The position numbers and the translations under genes were made by a program. The notes under the pieces were generated by a model. The model worked only from the letters and a program-made list of their open reading frames with translations, was not told where the DNA came from and searched no databases. This document shows positions 34,430-45,169 of a stretch of 64,000 nt of DNA, piece after piece. Location: the NCBI GenBank assembly GCA_963932465.1, contig CAWVRF010001061.1, forward strand, positions 1 through 64,000, written 5' to 3'. Every line of letters begins with the position of its first letter. The first letter of the stretch is position 1. Source of the stretch: Maratus speciosus. Taxonomy: Eukaryota; Arthropoda; Arachnida; Araneae; Salticidae.

Positions 34430-36140
34430 ATTAAATTTAAAATATCAAAAAACCCGACTGCGTAAAAAGCAAACTAATTAATTATTTCTCATCAATGTGA
34501 AACTACTTTTTATATTACTTACCTGTTTTTTTTTTATTTACTTGTATTGATTACTTTTAAGTTGTGTTTAATTGTTAGTTCCTATCTATAAACACAGTTT
34601 TGATGAGGCCTATATATGTCTATGAAGGTTAGAGTTGCAGTAAAGCTAGATATCCTACCTATACTACTTCCAGGTTGTGTAATATTTAAACGGAGCTTCT
34701 GACTGTAAAATAGTCAATGAAACATCGTCTTCATTTTGAAAGACCTATCCAATGATATGCCACTCAATATGATGCGTAAAATTTTTTTTTCGTCTCTACC
34801 GTCATTTTGTATTTTACGACCGCCATTTTGAATTTATAAAAACAAAAACTTACCTATAACCATCGAACGGTTAACACGAATCGATAGAGACCTCATTCAT
34901 TAAAATCCAACCCAGCCATTGGGATGTTTCGAGGGTATAAAGAAATCCACATACCCAGATACGTGAAATACATAACCCTTCTTGGCAGTCGGGTAAAAAA
35001 GTCCTTCCTTTCATAGGATTAACATCCGCTAACGGGTGTTTTCGCGTGGGTGAAGTAGCCCCTTAAGCGTCCCATTCTAAAAAATATGTCCAAAAACATG
35101 AAATCACAAATACAGAACATTTAAAACTTACATTAACATAAGATTGAACGAAAATTCGTACTGAAATAAGTAAAAATTTTAGGTATTCGTAGGCGATTGG
35201 AATCAGTTGTCAAAGCAAGACGGATATGCTACCAAATATTAATTCAACTAGTGTAATGCCCGTCCGAGGACGTTGAGTAGAAATCGTGGTTTTCACTTAA
35301 AATTTAAAACAAGTAATATAAAAATTTTGTTTTTAAAGTCAATTCCTACTTAGGTCATCAAAGAAAAATTTAATATAATCCCTTAAGCTAATATTAGGTT
35401 TTGTTGCATAAAAATATCTCAATTTGTTGATTTTCTATAAGCAAGTAGGTTTACAATGGAAGTCTATGGGAATTTGGCGAAATATTAGAGATATCGCCAA
35501 GTTGGCGACAAACTTGGCGGTATTCGTCGACAGAACAGGGTCCCCCTCTATGGTAACCCCCCTTATAGCTATGAAGATGCATTAAATGCTTCAATAACCA
35601 ATGGCCGCCATTTTGTCTCCCATGTAAAACTAAAATTAATTAATTAAAATTTAATTAATGAATTAGTATTTGAAAAACTCTATTAACCTGAATTGTCATC
35701 CAGTACAAGTTTAAAAAAATCTATTTCAATTTGATAGGATGAATAATAAGTATTTTATTAACGATTGAAAATTTGAACAAGATATATAAATAAATAAATA
35801 AATAAATAAATATAGGGAGAGTGTGAAGTAGGAATTAGAAAATAATTCTTCTTTTTACATACGATAATTTCGTATTAGCTAATTGCTAGGAATTAATACC
35901 GAAGAAATCACCAACAATTTATATATTTACAGCAGACTTTTTAAAGCCTGGTTATTTCAGTGATTAAGCACACAGTTCGATAACATATTTGCAAAACTTG
36001 TGTGTTATTATGAAATCTTAATTTTGTTAATGTATATTTGCGGAAAACAAACGCTGAACTATTTATATTGTTTTAAGCGTAAACTTGTTAATGTTTCGTA
36101 ATTGAGCTGTTTGGTTTAAAAATCATAAACAAGTATAAAA
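34430..36140. other. Intronic sequence with a possible repeat at 34450-35060
   Basis: ACCCGACTGCGTAAAAAGC near 34452 and the reverse motif GGCAGTCGGGTAAAAAAG near 34984 form a weak inverted pair, so one interspersed element may span this part. A four-base AAAT repeat is at about 35789. No exon is recognised. Confidence 0.35.
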
Positions 36141-36142
36141 AG

Positions 36143-37538
36143 AAAACAAGAAAGAAAAATCATGCGTTAAGCATAGGTTATGAAACACTTTCCAACATTT
36201 CCTGAATGCTTTAACAAAACTTCGTTATTTAGAAAAATAAGGCAAATAAGATAACTAAGTAAGCATTTTAGAAAACGCATAAATTATTTGAAAAACTGAT
36301 TTCAGAAGTTACTGTCCATAGCCAAATATGTATTTCAATTCTTTTGAACTGCCCTGTGTATGATCTGTAGGTTTATATATATACTATATAATGGAAAAAT
36401 TGACTTTAGCAAAAAAAAAAAAAAAAAAACGCATAACAGGTTAAAATTTCTCTTTCAGAAATTTATGCTAATAGATGGAAACATACTTGAATACTTTTGT
36501 ACAGGAAACATACTTGAATACTCTTGTACAACCCTGTAGTTCACCTAGTACATTTATTACACGCCGCTATTTAGCTAAAATTTATTTAAAACTAAAACAC
36601 TCTTAAAAATACTGAAATCACATTTCCAGAAATTATGATTTATAGACGGCCATGTATCTAATTCTTTTCGTGACCCTGTATATCATTTTATCTGTATTCA
36701 ACAAACATTTCTTAGTAAACATTCTTCATCTTCATCTTAGTAAACTTTCAAGTGCAGTTCAGCGTAAAAATACATAACTTATTTAAAAACCACCTTTAAG
36801 CAATTTGCGCTCATACCTGGTAACCATTACGAATTCTGTTGTGTAGCCCTGCCCTGTACATGAATTATAGTATTTATACGCACCATATACTATGCATAAA
36901 TACAGCGAAGCATAGAAGCACATATCATAATTAAAAATGCATTTCCAGCAATCATCGCTACTGTACAGTACTTCGGATACAATATAGTATCTGAAATATT
37001 TTGTGTGCCCCCATAAATGCTATTTACACTTTGTATTATACATGAAATAATTCATAGTATGTAAACCTCAACGAAGTATATCAGTTTCATTATATATCAA
37101 ATAGATTAACATAATTAAAGTACGCCGCAAACAATTCCCTCCCCCTCTATATCAGTATGTATTGGAATTCCTTTTTTAGTCCTGCAAATGAACAATAACT
37201 ATTCTTTGCATCGCATATTCTGCAGAATGCATATTTTAGTGCGCTTCATAAATGCATATCAATTTTATTATGTTTGAAAGCTTGTAACGTCATTAAAAAT
37301 CATTTTAAACGATTTTTTCTCATAGGTCGTAATGTAACGGAAAACTTTTGACTGTCTTTGTAAATGAACTAAACGTGCTACAAACTTAATTTGAAATGGG
37401 GAACGTGCTATGGTAAACGTCAATAACATCCAAAAATTTCAGGGAAATCTGAGTATATTTACGAGAGTTAGAGCGCGGACAGACGGACAGACAAACCGAA
37501 GTCATAAACACTTTTCAGCTTTGTTGGAAAGTGTTAAA
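36143..37538 (+). repeat. R2 element, copy e (most complete)
   Basis: It starts AAAACAAGAAAGAAAAATCA and ACACTTTCCAAC (36184), and ends GACAGACAAACCGAAGTCAT then GTTGGAAAGTGTT (37537). The 12-bp inverted pair ACACTTTCCAAC/GTTGGAAAGTGT bounds most of the element. Inside are about six units near 190 bp with TGTA(A/T)ATGA and CCAGCAAT landmarks. The last unit (CATTTTAAACGATTTTTTCT, AACGGAAAACTTTTGACTGT) is close to the unit of R1. Confidence 0.7.
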
Positions 37539-39335
37539 AATCAGTAAATTGAAATTTTGTTTTCAATCGAATTACATTTGAAAGTACATTTTCTCCCCTA
37601 TTTAACGGTGTGAAAATTAATAATGGGATGTTGAGATATAATTCAATTTGAAAAAAAAAGGAGAAACGGATTTTCCCTTTTAACGGATCCCTTTTAAATT
37701 TGTCCGGTTTCAATTTTTGATTTTTGTGTTTCAATCTCGCTTTTGCTAGAGAGTCTCTTACTCGGGACGTGGCTGGGGTCCTATGAAACTTGCTTCCGCA
37801 AAAGAGTCGGAATAAGTGGAAGAATAAAGGGCTGCGGGTTCAGCAAATCAATTAATTTTACCAAAATAAATTATACATAGAAAACTGAAGCAAATAAACA
37901 ACAGATGATGTTTATTACCTTTTCCATTTCAGAAATGAATACGCAGAATATCGAGTTATCGAATTGTGTTGTCTAAACATTTACTTCTAAAACAAAAACT
38001 AATTTCATTGGTTAGGAGAATGACGTCAAAGATTTGTTGTGATTTTTGTTTGTTTACATTAACAAAATTAAACACGATGATTTGTATAGGAAGTATTAAA
38101 ATACACAAAAACTAAATATTAATACTACATAATTTAAAAAAATCAATGCGCGAAAGTTTTTTTAAAAATTTTTATCAATGAATTTCCAAAATGAATGCTC
38201 ACTCCCCAGCACATTTTTTGTTTACATTAACAAAATTAAACACAATTTATGAAATAGTTTATCGAATGCACTAATTATTGAAATTTTGTTAGTTTTGGAT
38301 GTTTTATAGAAAAATATGCTGAACAGAGGTGATTTGAGATGGAAGAGATTTGTATCAAAGCAGATAAGTTTTCTCCTACACACCTCAATTGGAAATTAAG
38401 CCCAACATGGCTGCAACTTATCGCCGACTGGTAAGATGGATGGGTTCGTACCGGAATGTCACACTGCGTTTTATTATAGTTACATGTTTTATATTTTTAT
38501 GTAAGGAAGCATTTACTTGTAGTCTCAATTTTGAGCTCGTGTTTTTTAAGATTCCTTTTTTTTTGTTTTGATTTATCAGAAAAAGAAAATATATTGTAAC
38601 ATCTGTGTTTTAGCATCAGCTATTTCCGTGTTTTCATGTTTTGTCCTGCATATTATGGCTCTGAAAAAATTACTGCTTTAGTTTTCTAAACAAAAATAGT
38701 TTCTCTTAACATGTACACCACACCTAAACATTTGAACTAATAATTTCAGGACACAGTGCATTGTAAAATAACTTTTACTGGTTAAAATAACCACAATTTT
38801 TATAATACTGCGTGTCCTTCGTTAAAAAGAGCAAATTTAAATGATATAAGTATACTGAGGTGTCCTAAAATGGGCTGAATGTTTAAAATTCTGAATAATA
38901 AGTGAGCGGTGCAGCTATTGAAATTATTATTACGAGAGAGTAATGTGTGAATTAAAAAATGTCTTTACTACGCTCCTTGGTTTTAGTTCTAAGTGTTACC
39001 GATAAAGGACTCTGCGCGCTGTCTCCATCGCTCTCTATTGGAACGCCAAAATTAATGGATAAAAATGGATCAAACTTCACCCAGTTTTTTCCGTTATTTC
39101 TATTCACCCTTTAAAACTCCAGAAAAACTGTTTGCGTTCTGAAATTGCATTTTATATAACAATATTACAGTTTAAGACGTCACAGCGCTACCTATCTGCG
39201 ATATATGGAACTAAAAACTAGTTAGAGTAATACAGAAATTCTCGACTTTACTATTTCCCTCCTGCAAGAATCATTTGAATAACAGAAAAACTTAAAAACT
39301 CAAAACGAGTTCAGTAGCGGAATGACACATTCACC
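37539..39335. other. Intronic sequence
   Basis: The left edge (37539-37650) is a short R6 relative. TTTACATTAACAAAATTAAA occurs twice (about 38054 and 38221), a local direct duplication. An ATG in good context at 38407 followed by GTAAGA at 38431 could be a short first exon on the plus strand, but nothing supports it further. Confidence 0.4.
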
Positions 39336-39338
39336 TTG

Positions 39339-39617
39339 CGTTAAAATAACCAAAAATAAATAAATATCTATTTACTAAACAGGTGCTTAAATTTTTTTAT
39401 TAAATATTCTGTTACAAATGGTCTTAAAAACTTAAAACCATTGATATTAAAAATCATATGTAAAGAACAGAAAGATGTTACATGAATCTCGAGATTTTTC
39501 GATCGCAAACGGGATCATACTCAAGGGATAGTTTCATTAGAATGTCGCTTTCATATTTAATAAGTTTTTAAGCACCTTTTTAGTAAATGGATATTTATTT
39601 TTGATTATTTCAGTAAC
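39339..39617. mobile_element. Hairpin MITE of about 280 bp
   Basis: The left arm (39342-39408: AAAATAACCAAAAATAAATA, then TTTACTAAACAGGTGCTTAA) is matched in reverse by the right arm (39551-39617) with a few changes. Arms are about 65-70 bp and the loop about 140 bp. No coding capacity. It lies 100 bp from the exon at 39720. Confidence 0.65.
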
Positions 39618-39719
39618 TGTCACAGTATTTTTTTTTTTTTTTTTTTTTGTTATGGAATTTAACAAAATTAAGTCCAGTTTAGGAACCCCGTAAATCAATT
39701 AATGACTTCACCAGCATAC

Positions 39720-39844
39720 CGTTTTTCAGTCTTTATTATTAGATCAGCAAAATTCTTCAAAAACCCTAGAGCACTGGTGGCTAAAATTTCATGTTCATCG
39801 ATCTCATCACTAAGCAGGCTGTTGAAGTATTTAAGCCATGGAAT
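39720..39844 (-). CDS. Neprilysin-like M13 peptidase, internal exon 3 of those seen
   Basis: A 125-bp exon, acceptor TATTTTTAG before 39844 and donor GTATGC after 39720. It encodes 41 residues plus two bases: IPWLKYFNSLLSDE, then ILATSALGFLKNFADLII and KTEK. The opening PWL-YFN corresponds to the family's (I/F)DWLEYLNSLL. The end corresponds to the segment just before RT(L/V)ANYM, which indeed starts the next exon at 22465. Phase 0 at its start and phase 2 at its end match both neighbours. Without the splice the frame meets a stop 10 codons beyond the donor, which supports the boundary. Confidence 0.9.
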
Positions 39845-40037
39845 CTAAAAATATATAATAATTATTAGAAATTTTATTGTTTACTATAAATAAAAATTTA
39901 CTACAAAATATTTTTCTTTTATAATAGTTAGTAAATAATTCACAAAAGAACAATCATTCTTAAATTCAAACGCGATAAAATAAATGAATAAAAGATTTAT
40001 TAAAATTTGTGTTTTAGATGTATAAATAAAGGACAAG

Positions 40038-40536
40038 TTTTTAAACCCATCAGCACACGTTGGAATAAAATCTACCCCAATCACATTTTTTCTAAAAAAA
40101 AAAAAAAAAAAAAGATAAATTTTTTTAGGACGCTTCTGACCTGCCTTGTACCTTTTAAGGGCAAGATCAAGAAGAGGTGGGTGAAGCAATGTCTTTTCTT
40201 TGTTCGCTAGGAGGGGATAAATATACCTCTTGGGACTAAAAAATCCCGCTCATGGAGAAACATTTCATTTCGATACGTTGATTTCTTAAGAGATAACACA
40301 CGCTAAAATAATTTTAATAAATGACTAACATAACAGCTGCTTGCATCTATTGATGAAAGTGTATTAAATGTAATTAATATAAATTTTGTGAAATAATTAA
40401 TGTTTTAAGGTGTAAAAAGCAGTAGATTTGTTTTTAAAACGCGTTTAGCCAAAAATATAATGGGAAACAAAATGGGGGGATTTTTATCCCACGCGTGTAG
40501 TAACGTAGTAGAAATGGGACCATGTGCTGACGGGTT
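40038..40536. mobile_element. piggyBac-type MITE of about 0.5 kb
   Basis: The left end TTAAACCCATCAGCACACG and the reversed right end TTAACCCGTCAGCACATGG are inverted copies next to TTAA, the piggyBac target. A second inverted match is weaker. No transposase is present. The extra A on the left leaves the exact boundary uncertain by one base. Confidence 0.55.
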
Positions 40537-40539
40537 AAT

Positions 40540-41390
40540 ACTTCCAGTAATTTTCTTAAAGCTAAATACGACTCTTTGAAAACTTTCGTCAGTTTTTACT
40601 GCAGTTTCCCAAAAGTTTTCTCTTTAAAAAATGATGTAATTTTATAGGATGATAATTGAATTTGGCGGAATTTAGCTGAAAAAGGATATTTTTTTAGGAG
40701 GAGTTGTGTAACATGCATACAAACAGCACATTTTTTAAATTTTAGAATTTTATCTAAGTGTAAAGATATAGTTTACGAAAGTTGAAATTGCTCTAAGATA
40801 AGTTAATGCAGTCACTCTTATTTTAAATTAATATTGTGTGTGTTCGCGTTAAAATTGAAAAAAAAAAAACCAGGTAATTATTGTTGAAATCGGTGCTCTT
40901 TAAGTTTTGTAAAGAATATTTGTTTTTGCTTTTGACTTTCAAATTTAAAAATTTGCAAATCAGCTTTTTTATTTTGCTTATTATTATATTGGTTATTATT
41001 ATTATGGCCAAGGAAGGTGATTTGTAGATTTTCCTATTTTCTCAAAAATCCATTTCTATTAAATTTTATTTTCCTTAAGCCAAAAAAAAAAAAAAAAAAA
41101 AAAAAATAATAATAATAAAAGGACACAACTTCATTTTTTTATAAACAGAACTTTATTTCTTTTAAAATTCAATTTATTGCAATTAAAAGAATTCCAAAAA
41201 TGAAATTAAACATTGCAATTATTGGCAAAAGTTCAAACATTGATACAGTTTGAAAGCACCTCTTTTATTCCCAAATAGCTGACCCGCCCGAGCCCGTGAT
41301 AATAACCTTAATTAGTACGTAATTACATTCAGACCTCGAATTCATATGAAAATTTCTCCAAAAACGAATCTCGAAGCAAAAGAACCTCCG
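40540..41390. other. Intronic AT-rich sequence
   Basis: Includes an A run with AAT units near 41083-41118. No gene or bounded element recognised. Confidence 0.4.
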
Positions 41391-41394
41391 GTTC

Positions 41395-41632
41395 GGGTCC
41401 CCGCTACCTACGGCACCGTACACCAGGAATGCTGCACACGCACCGGAAAATCTTTTGTATTTCCACCTTACATCGCCAGTGAGTACAGTACGTTTTAAAT
41501 GAACCTCAGACACGTGTAGCCGCTGCCTGCGGCATCGTGTTGCAGGTGTGCAGCAAAATCATTTAGTTCCACCTTCCATCGCCAGGGGACGCACTCTGTA
41601 CTAAATAAACCGTATTCCGAACGTTCTTTTGT
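41395..41632. repeat. Two direct units of about 120 bp, CG-rich
   Basis: Landmarks GCTACCTACGGCACCGT / GCTGCCTGCGGCATCGT, GCTGCACACGC / GTGTGCAGC, TTCCACCTTACATCGCCAG / TTCCACCTTCCATCGCCAG and AGTACGTTTTAAATGAACC / TGTACTAAATAAACCG occur in order twice. The base composition contrasts with the AT-rich surroundings. Minus-strand frames run through it but show no recognisable domain. Confidence 0.55.
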
Positions 41633-42564
41633 AAAACGAAACATAAAAATATTACAGATTGGAAAAAAAAATCTTAAAATATCTTTTAGCATTTTAATGA
41701 ATCATTTTGAGTTTTCTACAGCTATAAGTTTGCTAATTTCTCTCAGATATGCTTTCCATCGGACGATAGTGACACAACTATAGAATATTCTTCTGATGAC
41801 AAAATCCTCAACGATCATCATTTAGTCATATATACATAATAATCATATATGCATCTAGATATATACATAATAAGACACATTAAAATAATAAGAAAAAATT
41901 TAATGTTTTTTTTCTAAATCTCGATTTCTTCCAAGTGTTATGACCCAACGGCACTTTGAAGTACCATTTTAAGTAATTAGCCGTAATTAACAAGAAAAAA
42001 ATAAATCTTTTATTTTCAGCGCATATATCTTCTAATGTATCATAGTATTGCAAAAGAAAAAAGTTTCAAGGAGGTAGTTTATGTAATTCATAATTTAGGA
42101 TATAAAAGGTTAATGTACAGCCGGTCGCTAGCCCTGTTATAAAAATGAGGTTTTTATTTATTTTAACTATAGCTAATAAATATGCAGTAAGAATGCCTGA
42201 CATTTTAATGATGTTATGAATCTTTTTTCTGTGGCACCTCAAAGTCGTTTTGACGGGTACTTTCTAGTTAAGTATTTAATTTAGTGGAAGTAAATTTACA
42301 AATTTAGTTAAAAGGTTTTTTTTTTTTTTTGTGGGGCGGGAATGGGAATAATAACCTTTTGAAATTTTCTGCGTCATTTAAAATTGTTGCTTTAACATTT
42401 TCCTTTACCTTTCTTAGTTTTTATGAAATGGTTGTAAAGTTTTAAATTTAGTTTCTATGCATTATTATTTAATCTGTAAATATGCAACACAACGACGAAG
42501 TTGTAATAAGACTGTTTATTATACAATCGAAATATTTAGAACTTAAAAAAAAATCAAAACGTAC

Positions 42565-42654
42565 CTGCGGTATCATATCTTGAAGTTCTTTTATGCTATA
42601 TTTATTGTCCGATCTAGTAACATTTCCTTCGTCTTCGTCGGATAATGCTGAATA
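42565..42654 (-). CDS. Neprilysin-like M13 peptidase, internal exon 2 of those seen
   Basis: A 90-bp exon encoding exactly 30 residues (YSALSDEDEGNVTRSD, then NKYSIKELQDMIPQ). The acceptor is CGTTCCAG before 42654 and the donor GTACGT after 42565. Both borders are phase 0. It corresponds to the variable acidic stretch followed by the conserved Y-(R/K)M-(T/S)(I/L)-x-EL-Q segment of the M13 N-terminal domain, joining LAN of the preceding exon to PWLKYF of the next. NVTRSD contains a possible N-glycosylation site (NVT), in line with an extracellular domain. Confidence 0.85.
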
Positions 42655-42932
42655 CTGGAACGAATATTGATAAAATAATAATGAAAATCAATTGTAACAT
42701 AAAATTAAAATTTAATTAACATAATTGAACTCAGGGTCTAATATATTAACACTGTGGTTATGACCACCCGGATAAAACTTAGGGGGTCATCCATTAAAGC
42801 AATTTTTATAGGTTATTTTATCCTTGTCTTCCCCATTGTCACATACATAGACCGAGCGGCCTCTGCACAAACAATCACATCATCGAGTTCACGGCTGAAA
42901 TTTCACAATTACTTACAAATTAGTATATTAAA

Positions 42933-43150
42933 ATGCAACTAGTTTGCCAAGTCATATCTTGGTGGAAACCACCTGCAAATCCGATTTTAGTGGTTAATGG
43001 GCAGATTTCCCATTGTGTTTTCCTGCACCTAGTTCTCCATGTTTTCAGACCTTTGGATGCAGGAAAACACAATAACAAACCTACCAATCAACCACTAAAT
43101 ATAGGTATGGAGGTGGTTTCCATACAGATATGACTTGGCAGACCAGTTGA
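42933..43150. mobile_element. Hairpin element of about 0.2 kb
   Basis: The left arm AACTAGTTTGCCAAGTCATA, then TGGTGGAAACCACCT, then GGTTAATGGG and TTGTGTTTTCCTGCA, is matched in reverse by the right arm (TGCAGGAAAACACAATAAC, AGGTGGTTTCCATAC, TATGACTTGGCAGACCAGTT). Arms approach 80 bp. It is a compact foldback MITE candidate. Confidence 0.6.
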
Positions 43151-43504
43151 GTTTTAATTTGCCAATCGTGTTCTGTCTAATCCTGGAATATCAACTGCAC
43201 ACTCGATTTGCTGATGGTCTGTACAGCTGCCTCTGAGTCTACTCTCGCTGTTGAAACTCTCATAAGTTGGAAATTTTCTTTCAAGTCATCTAATACTTTT
43301 TAAATGAATTTTCAGATGCTGCCCGGTCTAGTAGTAACACTCGAGTGATAACATTTCCTCTGTTGTGACGTTGCATTTTCTGCAATTATAGATTTAAATC
43401 TAGTATTAGGAAAGAAAAAAGAATATATACACGAACTATTATTACCTACAGATATAATTATCATAAAACTGTTCAGATCGTGCGGCTTTTACTTCAAGCT
43501 GTTT

Positions 43505-43793
43505 TCACATAAAAACATGGAATTAGGCATAGATTATTAAACAACTTCCAACATTAGAAAATTTTATTTAGATACTTCTTTTTTTCTAGAATGAAATGAG
43601 ATATCTAAATAAACAACTTAAAAAACACAAAACTCAGTAAAAATCCATTTTCAGCAATCGCTGTCCATATCCTGTACTCTGTACGAATTCCTTCGCACAA
43701 TTCTATATATGATCCGTACTATTTATACACCCCGCGTAATGCACGCAAAGTTTAAGTTTTAAAAAAGGTAATCTAGGGTTTAAAAAGGAAATA
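43505..43793 (+). repeat. R2 element, copy f (5' part, cut by Tc1)
   Basis: Starts with ACATAAAAACATGGAATTAG and AACAACTTCCAACATTAG and runs through R2-type units to about 43765. The Tc1 element starts immediately after. The R2 3' half is not seen on the far side of the Tc1. Confidence 0.5.
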
Positions 43794-44951
43794 TACACTA
43801 GCGTGCAAAAGTTTTTGGTCAAACGTATAAATTAACAATAAAGAACGAAGTGTAGTGACATATTAACTAATTAAATGCATAAAGATGTTATACATGATGT
43901 AATAACAAAATATAGGAGACCATTTTAAATATTTAACTTAAAATCTATAATTGAATTAATATTTTGCTTTCGATGTGTCGCTTGTGACCTTAATTAGCGC
44001 GTATGCTTTGCGCAATTTTGACATTTGCGACACCAATTTTCCTAATGTTTCATGGCTTATGTTTCTCCAGATATCATGCAAACATTACCAAAAGTTTCCA
44101 AGATTTCTTGAAGCCGTCATTGGAACAATTTTGTCAATTTCATCCCATAATTTCTCAATATGGTTCAGATCAGGCGATTGCGGGTGCCCTATCATAATTT
44201 TGAAAGCTTTTGGCTTCTCCTTTAATTTTAAATAATTTAAACATGATTTAGATGCGTGTTTTGGATCATTGTCTTGATGAAATGTGCATCCACTGCCAAT
44301 ATTTCGAGTACCAGATGAAATTGCATTATGTACTAAGATACCGTAATACATTTTCTTATCCATTGTTGATTTAACTTGTATCAAATCTCCAACTTTTCCT
44401 CTTCCAAAACCCTCCCAAATCATGACGTTACCGCCTCCATGTTTCATCATGTCATTTAAAAATTTTTCGTGTACACGTTCGCCGACCATTCTTTGATCAT
44501 CCTGGCGTCTTTTGGTTCCGAACAATTGAAACTTTGATTCATCAGTCCAAAACACTTTTCCCATTCACTCAGTGTCATGGATTGATTTTTGTTAGCTCAC
44601 TGAGGACGTTTTGTTTTATTTATACGTCATAGCAAAGGTTTTCGAGAAGCTATACGGCCATTTAAACCATTACTACGTGGACGCATCTTAACTATATCAA
44701 CGGATATTGGATATTCTTTACTTTTATTCAACTCTTCTATAATTGAAGTTGGTGGAAGTCTTCTATTTCGTTTACCCATAATCACAATATGTTCGTTTTC
44801 CCTATTTGATGTACATTTGGGCCGTCCACAGCGTTTTCTTGATAAACACAAAATTAAATTTGAGAAATAACCGAAATTAATATTTATGCATAATGTGTAA
44901 GCAAAATCGGTTTATGGTGTTTGACCAAAAAATTTTGCACGCTATTGTGTA
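43794..44951 (-). mobile_element. Tc1 transposon, nearly complete (1.16 kb)
   Basis: Ends are TACACTAGCGTGCAAAAG on the left and, in reverse, TACACAATAGCGTGCAAAA on the right, both continuing into TTTTTGGTCAAAC, with TA at the borders. This length and end sequence are typical of Tc1-like elements. It is inserted in the intron between two peptidase exons, 34 bp from the exon at 44985. Confidence 0.85.
44085..44851 (-). pseudogene. Tc1-type transposase with intact catalytic motifs but broken frame
   Basis: The N-terminal frame (44851-44627) reads RKRCGRPKCTSNRENEHIVI, containing the GRPR-like motif between the two helix-turn-helix regions, then RLPPTSIIEELN. The catalytic frame (44564-44085) runs 159 residues without a stop. 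It contains VFWTDESKFQLFG (first Asp), GGGNVMIWEGF, FHQDNDPKHASK (second Asp) and SPDLNHIEKLWDEID (final Glu). All three DDE residues are therefore present. Damage is limited to a stop and a frameshift in the 60 bp joining the two frames, and the loss of a clear start. Among the window's transposases this is the least decayed, suggesting a fairly recent insertion. Confidence 0.85.
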
Positions 44952-44984
44952 TGTGAGATAAAAATAAGTTTTAAAACCAATTAC

Positions 44985-45167
44985 ATTTGCTAAGGTCATC
45001 TCGAAATGCAAAGCCTCCAGAAGTTCGTTTTCTGCAGTAGCAGCATCAGCACCAAGATATTTAGCAGCTTGGATCATTTTCTTATAATAGGCAGCCGTTG
45101 TAGTATCATTCAATCCTTGTTCAATCCAATAGGTACGATCCGGTAAACTAAGTACTGGTTTCTCCAA
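44985..45167 (-). CDS. Neprilysin-like M13 peptidase, internal exon 1 of those seen
   Basis: A 183-bp exon of exactly 61 residues, acceptor CTATTTCAG before 45167 and donor GTAATT after 44985, phase 0 at both ends. It encodes LEKPVLSLPDRTYWIEQGLN, then TTAAYYKKMIQAAKYLGAD and ENELLEALHFEMTLAN. This matches the M13 N-terminal domain: a G/S-LP-(S/D)R-x-Y-(Y/W) start, A-Y-x-x-(Y/K)-M-x-x-x-A-x-x-LGA(D/S) and (V/L)-x-FE-x-x-LA(N/K). The previous exon would encode the segment ending near 'NSSRYVLQ' in relatives; I could not find it in the 18.8 kb to the right. Enzymes of this family are mostly membrane-bound or secreted peptidases that inactivate small peptides. Confidence 0.92.
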
Positions 45168-45169
45168 CT

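Larger units (their letters stand above)
22466..39719 (-). other. 17.3-kb intron of the M13 peptidase gene
   Basis: It is bounded by the donor GTATGC at 39719-39714 and the acceptor TTTTTATAG at 22474-22466. It has absorbed several R2 elements, a mariner with nested insertions, a Tc1 relic, a Tigger-type MITE and hairpin elements, each listed separately. It accounts for most of the distance between exons. Confidence 0.8.
42655..44984 (-). other. 2.3-kb intron of the M13 peptidase gene
   Basis: Holds R2 copy f and a nearly complete Tc1 element. 42933-43140 contains a local inverted pair (CTAGTTTGCCAAGTCATATC and its reverse near 43127) that forms a hairpin of about 200 bp around GCAGGAAAACACAAT. 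Confidence 0.6.

Noticed and set aside
38021..38030. TGACGTCA as a CRE promoter element
   Set aside because: The palindrome is short and also occurs in repeats near 25208, 29199 and 29273; there is no supporting promoter context.
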